Assembly: GCA_007128865.1 (NCBI GenBank)
Contig: SKWP01000020.1
Coordinates: 1-6,968 of the forward strand
Origin: Paracoccaceae bacterium
GTDB taxonomy: Bacteria > Pseudomonadota > Alphaproteobacteria > Rhodobacterales > Rhodobacteraceae
Reading direction: 5' to 3'
DNA: 6,968 nt
Shown here: positions 1 through 5,081 of the stretch, piece by piece
How the letters are laid out: each line of letters starts with the position of its first letter
Position numbering within the stretch: position 1 is the stretch's first letter
Program-made: the position numbers and the translations under genes
The notes under the pieces: generated by a model
Databases searched by the model: none
Seen by the model: only the letters and a program-made list of their open reading frames with translations
Told to the model about the DNA's origin: nothing

Positions 1-102
1 CAGCCCTGGAACTCGGACCGGACGGTTCCCGCCAGGGTGATCGGGCCGGGAATATTGCAGGCCATGCCTAATATCCTGCCGCAGGCTGCCGTTCACAGGT
101 GA
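1..102 (+). CDS. flgA: Probable FlgA C-terminus (partial, 5' end outside window)
   Basis: Frame 1 is open from the first base to a TGA at 100-102 and gives 33 residues. It contains a stretch reading NSDRTVPARVIGPGILQA. This fits the end of FlgA, the periplasmic P-ring assembly chaperone, whose last strands follow a pattern like N-x-x-S-x-x-V-x-A-x-V-x-G-P-G. The position also fits, because flgA directly precedes flgM in many flagellar clusters. The stop overlaps an alternative GTG start of flgM (GTGA at 99-102), which would suit translational coupling. Only a short tail is visible, so the call rests on this motif and on gene order. The other two + frames close at 39 and 69 and give nothing recognisable. 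Confidence 0.5.
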   Translation, partial: QPWNSDRTVPARVIGPGILQAMPNILPQAAVHR

Positions 103-116
103 AACCGGAGGCTGTC

Positions 117-419
117 ATGGTCAATTACGTCACCTCGAATGTCACCCAGCTGCGCCCTGTCGGCGAAACCGACCTGTCGCGCGGCGGCCGGGCCCAGGCA
201 GGCGCTGCCGTGGCACCGGCGCCCGCACCCGGCAATGCCGACAACCTGAGCCTTTCGGTGACGGCCGGCATGCTGCCCGAGGCGATGAAAAAGGGGCCGC
301 CCGTCGATCAGGCGCTTGTCGCGCATCTGAGCGCCGAAATCGCCGCCGGGCGATACCCCCTCAACCCCGGCAGGATTGCCGAGGCGCTTTCCCTGCAAGC
401 TTCGATTCTGGCCGACTGA
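117..419 (+). CDS. flgM: FlgM, anti-sigma-28 factor
   Basis: This 100-residue protein is the usual size of FlgM, which binds sigma-28 (FliA) in the cytoplasm and holds late flagellar transcription until it is exported through the finished hook-basal body. The diagnostic part is the C-terminal half, about residues 62-98. There, a helix with V-x-x-L-x-x-E-I-A-A-G-R-Y-P-L-N leads into G-R-I-A-E-A-L, the FlgM pattern of 'aI..G.Y.id...iA..l'. The N-terminal half is rich in Ala, Pro and Gly and probably disordered, as expected for an export substrate. I chose ATG 117 because GGAG at 107-110 lies 6 bases upstream. A GTG at 99 is in frame and overlaps the stop of the preceding gene but has no well-placed ribosome site. 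A small membrane protein gene follows after 10 bases, probably in the same operon. Confidence 0.85.
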   Translation: MVNYVTSNVTQLRPVGETDLSRGGRAQAGAAVAPAPAPGNADNLSLSVTAGMLPEAMKKGPPVDQALVAHLSAEIAAGRYPLNPGRIAEALSLQASILAD

Positions 420-429
420 AAGGCGAAAC

Positions 430-834
430 ATGACCGCTTCCATGCCCCTGATCGTTCCTGTCCTGGCTACCGTTCTGGTGGTGGCAGTGCTGGGCTTCGC
501 CATTGCCATGCTGCTCAGCTGGCGCAGCCATGTCAGGCAGACCGAAGAAACCGGCCGCGCCGTGCTGTGCGGCGTTCAGACGCTGCTGGGCGATCACCAG
601 AGGCAGGTCCGCACCATGCTGGACGCCTACGAACAGCAGCGCAGCGCGGACAGCCGCGAAATCTCGGAAAACATGGGCACGATCCAGTCGGATATCGAAT
701 GGCTTGCCGGGGAAAAGATGATCGAGCAGGCGCTCAGGCTGGTTCAGGAAAACATGCCCCTGTCGCAGATCAGCGAGGAAACCGGGCTGCCGCAGGATAC
801 CGTGCGTACCCTGGCAACCTTCCGGCCGCACTGA
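430..834 (+). CDS. Single-pass membrane protein with coiled coil and C-terminal HTH-like segment (DUF2802/SwrB-like architecture)
   Basis: This 134-residue protein has one hydrophobic segment at about residues 6-30, followed by a basic turn (WRSHVR). Residues 35-95 are a hydrophilic helix rich in Glu, Gln and Arg that is probably a coiled coil. The C-terminus, residues 97-131, reads as two helices around LSQISEETGLPQDTVRTL and looks like a degenerate helix-turn-helix. The same layout is known in DUF2802 proteins beside proteobacterial flagellar and chemotaxis genes, and in Bacillus SwrB, which helps activate flagellar export; relation to either is inferred from architecture. The ATG at 430 has AAGG at 420-423 with 6-base spacing and follows the flgM stop by 10 bases. 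The slot after flgM often holds flgN, but FlgN is a soluble chaperone and this protein is membrane-anchored. The function is unknown; a role at the flagellar base is a guess from position. Confidence 0.75.
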   Translation: MTASMPLIVPVLATVLVVAVLGFAIAMLLSWRSHVRQTEETGRAVLCGVQTLLGDHQRQVRTMLDAYEQQRSADSREISENMGTIQSDIEWLAGEKMIEQALRLVQENMPLSQISEETGLPQDTVRTLATFRPH

Positions 835-942
835 ATAGGCCGGCACGACCGCGCCCGTTCTGTCTGGCGCGCCCCCGCACACCGCGCAGCATCAGCCCCG
901 CCGGGCACGGCCGAAACGGCATAGTAAGGATGCACCGGCGCC

Positions 943-989
943 ATAAAAAAGACGAACTGCCAATCCATTCATTTTGCATCAATTATTAG
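943..989 (+). promoter_or_regulatory. A/T-rich tract, possible promoter region of the hybrid kinase gene
   Basis: This 47-base tract is about 30% G+C, in sharp contrast to its GC-rich surroundings. It lies 40-87 bases upstream of the kinase start, within the 195-base gap after the flgM operon. It includes a run of six A and the segment TTGCATCAATTATTAGG. I could not fit a convincing -35/-10 pair, a sigma-28 site (TAAA-N15-GCCGATAA) or a sigma-54 site (GG-N10-GC). The call rests on composition and position only. Confidence 0.3.
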
Positions 990-1029
990 GCGCCAGGATG
1001 GCGGCGAGGGAGCAGTTTCGCAGGCATTC

Positions 1030-3291
1030 ATGATGCGCATCGTCATCGTCGAAGATCATCAGATGATCCGGGAAATCCTGGTCATGGCGCTCAAGGGGGG
1101 CGCGGGCCATCATGTCTCGGGTTTCGACACCGCCGCGGGCGGAATAGCGGCTTGCCTTGACGGTGCCGATCTTGCCGTGTTCGACCATCGCCTGCCCGAC
1201 ATGACGGGCACGCAAGCCATTGAACAGCTGCGCACCGATCCGCGCACCGAACATATGCCGATCATCGTGGTGACCGGCGAACACGACAGCGAAACCCGGA
1301 TGAACGCGATCCGCGCCGGGGCGACGGAATTCCTTACCAAGCCGGTGAACATCGATGAATTCCGGCTGCGGGTGCGCAACCTTCTGGCCCTTGAGCAGGC
1401 CAGGAAGACGGCAAGCGACCGCGGCAACCTGCTTGAAACCCTGATTGCGGAATCGGATGCACGGATTGCCGTGGCCGATGCCGGTGCGGCCCTGCCCACC
1501 GTGCGCTATGTCAGCAGGGCGTTGCAGGAAATGCAGGGGCTCGACGTCAGCGACATCGCTGTGCACGGCGACGCATTCCTCGGGCTGCAAGCCGAAGATT
1601 CCGACCAGCTCGGCCTGCTGCGCGACGCCATCGGCAAACGCGAGGCCGGCAGGTTTGTGGTGCGCGCAACCCCCCGGCAGGCGCTGCCGTTCTGGAACGC
1701 GGTAAAGCTGCAGCCGGTGCCCGCCGCCGGGGCGGACGCGCGGTTTCTGGTCATCAGCCATCAGAACATCAGCGATATCGTGGAAATGCGCGCCGACCTC
1801 AACCGGGTCGAAGGGCGGCTCTCGGCAATCGCGAACATCAGCGGCGCATGGTTTTTCGAACTCGATGCCGATCTTTGCCTGACCTATGTTTCCGTGGGGA
1901 TGGCAAGGGCATTCTCCGTCCGTCCCGAAGATATCCTCGGCCGCCACATCGACAGGCTCGGGGTGCGGCTTCAGGATCCGGCGCGCAGGGATATGGCGCT
2001 TGCCGCGCTGCTGCGCGACCATGATGCCCCGCAGCGCAACGAACTGCTGAGCTTCCGGCTGCCCGACGGCAGCAAGCGGGCCGTTCAGGTGTCGATGGTC
2101 CCGTTCAGGGACGATGCAGGCCAGTTTGCGGGCTATCGCGGCTATGCCGGCGATGTCAGCGCCCTGGCCGAGGCCCGCGATCTTGCCCAGCGCGCCAGCC
2201 GGGCGAAATCGGCCTTTCTTGCCACCATGAGCCACGAGATGCGGACGCCCCTTACGGCGATCCTGGGCATGGCCGATGTGCTGCAGCAGGGCGGTGCCAG
2301 CCCGCAGCAGCAGGAACATCTGCGCATGATCGCGGCGGCAGCCACGGACCTGACCGGGGTGCTGGGCGATGTGCTCGATGTGGCGCGGCTCGAAGACGGC
2401 CCGCTGAGCCTCGGCTCCGCGCCCTTCGATCCGGTCGCGGCGTGGAACAGCGTCACCGCGCAGCACGCCCAAGCAGCCCGGCAGAAGGGCCTTGCCATGC
2501 ACGCCTCGGTCAAGGGCACAGGCACCGGCCAGCGTTTGGGCGATGCGCCGCGGGTCGAACAGCTGCTGCGGCACCTGTTGTCGAACGCAGTGAAGTTCAC
2601 CGATACCGGACAGGTCACCGCCGAACTGGACCTGTCGGACCGGGAAGGGATCGTCATTCGCATCACCGATACCGGGATCGGCATGGCCGAAGACCAGATC
2701 GCGCGCGCCTTCGAGCCGTTCTGCCAGCTTGACGACGGGATCGCGCGGCGCTTCGGCGGCAGCGGCGTGGGGCTCAGCATCGCCCGCTGGCTGGCCCTGT
2801 CGATGGGGGGCAGCCTTGACCTGTCCTCGGCCCGCGATCAGGGCACGAGCGTGCTTCTGAAACTGCCGCTGCGCCTGGCAGAACCGGCCGCATCCGGGGC
2901 ACGGGCGTTTGAAACCCTGCAGGGGGTCGCGGTGCTGGTTGCCGATGACAGCGCGGCCAACCGCCGCCTGCTGGAGCTGATGCTGAAGGGAATGCAGGCA
3001 AGCGTGACCTTGTGCGATGACGGGGATCACGCCCTTGACGCCTGGCAAAACGGCGCGTTCGACCTGCTGCTTCTGGACATCAACATGCCGCGCATGGCCG
3101 GCACCGATCTGGTCCGCGAGATTCGCAGGCTCGAGGCCGAAGCCGGAAAGCCCCCCGTGCCCGCCCTCGCCGTCACCGCCAACGCAATGCCCGACCAGGT
3201 GCGGGAATACATCGCGGCCGGCTTCGACGGCTGCGTTGGCAAACCCTTTACCTCATCCAATCTGAAAAAGGCCCTTGCCGAAATCGCCTGA
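1030..3291 (+). CDS. Hybrid sensor histidine kinase, REC-PAS-PAS-HisKA-HATPase-REC
   Basis: A 753-residue phosphorelay kinase with no membrane segment, hence cytoplasmic. The first receiver (residues 3-122) has acidic pocket E8/D9, phospho-acceptor D52, T82 and K104. Residues about 140-252 form a LOV-like PAS: FWN at 221-223 and Q245 match flavin-contact positions of LOV domains, but the segment has no cysteine. A second PAS spans about 262-380. HisKA has the H box F-L-A-T-M-S-H-E-M-R-T-P with H402. The ATPase has the N box (N519), DTGIG (547-551), FEPF (561-564) and GGSGVGLS (576-583). The second receiver (632-750) has D639/D640, D683, T716 and K738. All catalytic residues are present. There is no DNA-binding output, so phosphate probably passes to an Hpt protein or partner regulator encoded elsewhere. 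ATG 1030 and ATG 1033 are both possible starts; GCAGG at 1020-1024 is the only nearby ribosome site. Neighbours suggest a link to motility, but this is not shown. Confidence 0.92.
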   Translation: MMRIVIVEDHQMIREILVMALKGGAGHHVSGFDTAAGGIAACLDGADLAVFDHRLPDMTGTQAIEQLRTDPRTEHMPIIVVTGEHDSETRMNAIRAGATEFLTKPVNIDEFRLRVRNLLALEQARKTASDRGNLLETLIAESDARIAVADAGAALPTVRYVSRALQEMQGLDVSDIAVHGDAFLGLQAEDSDQLGLLRDAIGKREAGRFVVRATPRQALPFWNAVKLQPVPAAGADARFLVISHQNISDIVEMRADLNRVEGRLSAIANISGAWFFELDADLCLTYVSVGMARAFSVRPEDILGRHIDRLGVRLQDPARRDMALAALLRDHDAPQRNELLSFRLPDGSKRAVQVSMVPFRDDAGQFAGYRGYAGDVSALAEARDLAQRASRAKSAFLATMSHEMRTPLTAILGMADVLQQGGASPQQQEHLRMIAAAATDLTGVLGDVLDVARLEDGPLSLGSAPFDPVAAWNSVTAQHAQAARQKGLAMHASVKGTGTGQRLGDAPRVEQLLRHLLSNAVKFTDTGQVTAELDLSDREGIVIRITDTGIGMAEDQIARAFEPFCQLDDGIARRFGGSGVGLSIARWLALSMGGSLDLSSARDQGTSVLLKLPLRLAEPAASGARAFETLQGVAVLVADDSAANRRLLELMLKGMQASVTLCDDGDHALDAWQNGAFDLLLLDINMPRMAGTDLVREIRRLEAEAGKPPVPALAVTANAMPDQVREYIAAGFDGCVGKPFTSSNLKKALAEIA

Positions 3292-3444
3292 TGGGGTCTT
3301 GCCGCAACGCTATGGCGCCCCCCCCACGCCGGAAAACCAGACGCGGATCGCGGATACCGCCGCAGATGCCGGGTGCACACCCTGTGCCCCCGCAAACCGC
3401 GCAACCGACCGGCACGGCAGCACATCCAAGCCTGCCGCGCCGTT

Positions 3445-3515
3445 GTCGGGCAATCCGGCGCATCCGCAAATGCGGCACTGACCGGAATTGGCTCTACCTC
3501 TGGGCGTTGCCCGAC
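3445..3515. terminator. Inverted repeats at the convergent gene ends, possible bidirectional terminator
   Basis: The kinase gene (+) and the Sel1-like gene (-) converge on a 202-base gap in which I see no credible gene. A 9-base perfect inverted repeat, GTCGGGCAA (3445-3453) and TTGCCCGAC (3507-3515), encloses a smaller hairpin, CCGCA-AA-TGCGG (3464-3475). The right arm lies inside the last codons of the Sel1-like gene. There is no U-tract, so this is not a classical intrinsic terminator; a role in ending or protecting the two transcripts is inferred from position. Confidence 0.25.
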
Positions 3516-4156
3516 TGCACGCCGGGCGTGATCACGCCACAGGACGCAAGCCCGGGTGGAACCTGTGACGCACACCATGCAGCAAAGGCATCAAGCGCGT
3601 GGGCCTGGGCCCGGACGCGATCTTCGGGGGTCATGCGGGAAAGCGATACTTCGCGGGCCTGCAGCGCGCCGGGGCGGTCCAGCGCAGCGGCGATGCTTTG
3701 CCAGGCGTGGGCCGTCAACAGGTCGGGCTCGGGACGGATCAGGGCGAGGACAACGGCAAGGCCCAGCATCGCGCCCGCATCGCCATCGGCCGCGGCCGGC
3801 GAAAGACCGGCCTCGAGCCTGTCGGCGAGCCGGGCACGCTCGGCCACGGGCAGGTCGGCCAGCAGCAGATCGGCCAGCGGCGCGGCCTGTTCAAGCCCGT
3901 CCAGAAGGGCGCGCAGGGCCCAGTAGGCGGCCTCGGCGGTGTTCCGGGGCACGCCCTGCCCCAGGGCGAACAGGATCGACAGATTATGCGCCGCAGCCGG
4001 CTCGCCCTGCAGCGCCAGTGCATGAAAGCCGGCAGCGGCAGCGGCGTGGCGCCCCTGCGCTGCATCCTGCATGGCACGGTCGAAGGGGTCTTCCGGCGCG
4101 GCACCGGCATGGCATCCGGTGCCAAGGAAGATCAGCGCAAGCAGCAGGCGCCTCAT
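3494..4156 (-). CDS. Exported Sel1/TPR-like repeat protein
   Basis: A 220-residue protein with a clear signal peptide: MRR, then hydrophobic LLLALIFLGTG. Cleavage may be by signal peptidase I near HAGA-A (about residue 19-20). C15 could make it a lipoprotein, but GTGC is a poor lipobox. The mature part is Ala-rich and helical. Residues 36-82 match a Sel1 repeat (A-A-G-F-H-A-L-A-L-Q-G then N-L-S-I-L-F-A-L-G-Q-G-V). Residues 123-160 and the following RMTPEDRVRAQAHAL resemble the end of Sel1 proteins, which often closes with 'MTP..i..Aq'. C195 and C206 could form a disulphide in the periplasm. Sel1 repeats usually mediate protein contacts; no enzyme motif is visible. The start ATG overlaps the stop of the upstream gene (ATGA), so the two are very likely translated together. 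The partner is unknown, and a link with flagella rests only on location. Confidence 0.8.
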   Translation of the reverse strand: MRRLLLALIFLGTGCHAGAAPEDPFDRAMQDAAQGRHAAAAAGFHALALQGEPAAAHNLSILFALGQGVPRNTAEAAYWALRALLDGLEQAAPLADLLLADLPVAERARLADRLEAGLSPAAADGDAGAMLGLAVVLALIRPEPDLLTAHAWQSIAAALDRPGALQAREVSLSRMTPEDRVRAQAHALDAFAAWCASQVPPGLASCGVITPGVQSGNAQR

Positions 4157-4560
4157 TTGCCCGCCACCATGACCAGCTGCAGGTACAGCAGCCGCCGCCG
4201 CTGCGTGCCCTGCGACGGCCGTTCCGATACGATGACCATGGGGCGCGTCTGGCCCTTGGTCACGACCTCGATCTCGATCGAGCCGGGCAATTCGATGCGA
4301 TGCTCGGCCAGCGTGCCGCGCGGGTCAGCACAGAAGCGGGTTCGAAACCCCGCATCGATCCAGCACCGGGCCAATGCACGCCCCAGGATATCGGGCAGGA
4401 ACCGCTCGACCTCGGCGCGGTTTTCCAACCGCGTTGCGCCGGCTGTCAGCGCATAGGCGTCGATCGCATCCGAAACGGTCTGCGCCTGCCACGGCCGTTT
4501 CCGCCGCACAGGCACATTGCCCCGGAATGGCACCAGCGCCGTTGTCGGTTGATGGGACAT
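4153..4560 (-). CDS. Small protein with nitrile hydratase alpha / NHLP leader-like domain
   Basis: A 135-residue soluble protein. The N-terminal 55 residues are basic and variable. Residues about 57-113 (ALARCWIDAGFRTRFCADP, then L-A-E-H-R-I-E-L-P, then I-E-I-E-V-V) follow the pattern of the NHLP family: 'A..D..FR..Ll.dP...L.e.Gi.lP..v.v.vv'. NHLP leader peptides of ribosomal peptides derive from nitrile hydratase alpha subunits. The metal-binding C-x-x-C-S-C motif of the enzyme is absent, and no GG cleavage site with a core peptide follows, so it is unlikely to be an active hydratase or a standard precursor. C66 and C77 flank the first helix. I chose ATG 4560 because GGAG lies 6 bases upstream (4567-4570 on this strand). 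Earlier in-frame ATG 4599 and GTG 4614 lack ribosome sites. It is the first gene of a pair with the Sel1-like gene, joined by ATGA. Confidence 0.65.
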   Translation of the reverse strand: MSHQPTTALVPFRGNVPVRRKRPWQAQTVSDAIDAYALTAGATRLENRAEVERFLPDILGRALARCWIDAGFRTRFCADPRGTLAEHRIELPGSIEIEVVTKGQTRPMVIVSERPSQGTQRRRLLYLQLVMVAGK

Positions 4561-4623
4561 GAAGCGCTCCGTGCGGGAATTCTGATCCTGATAGCTCATG
4601 AAACGGCAGGACACGGGTCGGGT

Positions 4624-4944
4624 TTAGCAGGCTGCTGAGAAAGGAAACCGGGCAGTTCCCGGCGAGGAAACTGTTCCTGTTCCGCCATCCGAGCCGGAGC
4701 GAAGAGGGCCGCGCCCGACCCTGGGAGGGCGCCTTGGAACGCTGGGACAGGGCACTTTATGCCTGCCAAGCCCCTCCAACCGTTGTGCTATTTGCGACGT
4801 TGCAATGCGCCCTCCCGCCCGAAGGGTCGGGCGCGGCCCGGGCTGGTCGCCCGGGCGGAACCTGTGGCAGGCGTGGTGCAGAACAGTTTCCCGGGCTCGA
4901 TTGTCGAGAGGGGTAGGCGGGAGGCTACTTCAGCAGCTTGTTAG
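4624..4944. mobile_element. MITE-like palindromic element with terminal inverted repeats
   Basis: This 321-base stretch has no credible gene but a nested symmetric layout. TTAG occurs at both outer edges (4624-4627 and 4941-4944), as a 4-base target duplication would. Just inside, CAGGCTGCTGA (4628-4638) faces TCAGCAGCTTG (4930-4940), an inverted pair matching at 10 of 11 bases. Further in are perfect pairs GGAAACTGTTC/GAACAGTTTCC (4666-4676/4881-4891) and GTTCCGCC/GGCGGAAC (4679-4686/4854-4861). Next comes a long central stem (4706-4741/4798-4839). Terminal inverted repeats, a duplication and no transposase point to a non-autonomous element moved by a transposase encoded elsewhere. The parent insertion sequence family cannot be named from this. 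A structured RNA or a decayed insertion sequence are alternatives. Confidence 0.6.
4706..4839. repeat. Long central inverted repeat of the MITE-like element
   Basis: GGGCCGCGCCCGACCCT (4706-4722) is the exact reverse complement of 4823-4839. GGGAGGGCGC (4723-4732) pairs exactly with 4807-4816, with an extra six bases (GCCCGA, 4817-4822) on the right arm. Pairing continues through 4733-4741 against 4798-4806 with two mismatches. The arms thus pair over about 36 bases around a 56-base loop (4742-4797). If transcribed, this would fold into a very stable hairpin and could block or end transcription between the divergent genes. Confidence 0.85.
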
Positions 4945-5001
4945 GCCTCGACGAAAGTATGTGCGACCCAGACGATAGCCCCGGAAACTGCGGATCGACG
5001 G

Positions 5002-5027
5002 TGACGGTTATCCGTCAGCAAGCTTGC
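5002..5027. promoter_or_regulatory. Two adjacent dyads upstream of fleQ, candidate operator
   Basis: TGACGG-TTAT-CCGTCA (5002-5017) is a perfect 6+6 inverted repeat with a 4-base centre. It is immediately followed by the perfect 10-base palindrome GCAAGCTTGC (5018-5027). They lie 54-80 bases upstream of the fleQ-like start, a usual place for a repressor or activator site. The arms carry TGAC and GTCA, which recalls the half-sites of Pseudomonas FleQ boxes, but in the opposite order. Autoregulation is therefore only a possibility. I found no clear -10/-35 or sigma-54 promoter beside it. Confidence 0.4.
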
Positions 5028-5081
5028 CCGGAACGGCCGCTTTCACGAAAACCGACGCAACGAGTTTGAAGGATCGGTGAT

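Noticed and set aside
43..59. GGGCCGGGAATATTGCA, a possible sigma-54 promoter for flgM
   Set aside because: The GG and GC elements are 11 bases apart instead of 10, the rest of the -24 box does not match, and the site lies inside the probable flgA coding end.
862..878. TGGCGCGCCCCCGCA, a possible sigma-54 promoter before the kinase
   Set aside because: The GG to GC spacing is 9 bases rather than 10, and the -12 box lacks TT.
979..3048. A 689-codon open frame on the minus strand opposite the hybrid kinase
   Set aside because: The plus strand encodes a full set of conserved receiver, PAS, HisKA and ATPase motifs. Long antisense frames are common in GC-rich DNA, and this translation is His, Gly and Arg-rich with no recognisable domain.
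3525..3538. Perfect 14-base palindrome GGCGTGATCACGCC
   Set aside because: It lies inside the coding end of the Sel1-like gene and has no U-tract or other regulatory context, so chance in GC-rich coding sequence is enough.
3556..4638. Plus-strand frames of 360 and 285 codons over the two minus-strand small genes
   Set aside because: Their translations are Arg, Pro and Gly-rich with no domain. The minus strand gives a signal peptide, Sel1-like repeats, an ATGA overlap and a good ribosome site.
4734..4944. Two short plus-strand frames of about 60 codons in the palindromic element
   Set aside because: Their codons simply read through the inverted repeat arms, with no ribosome site and no transposase motif.
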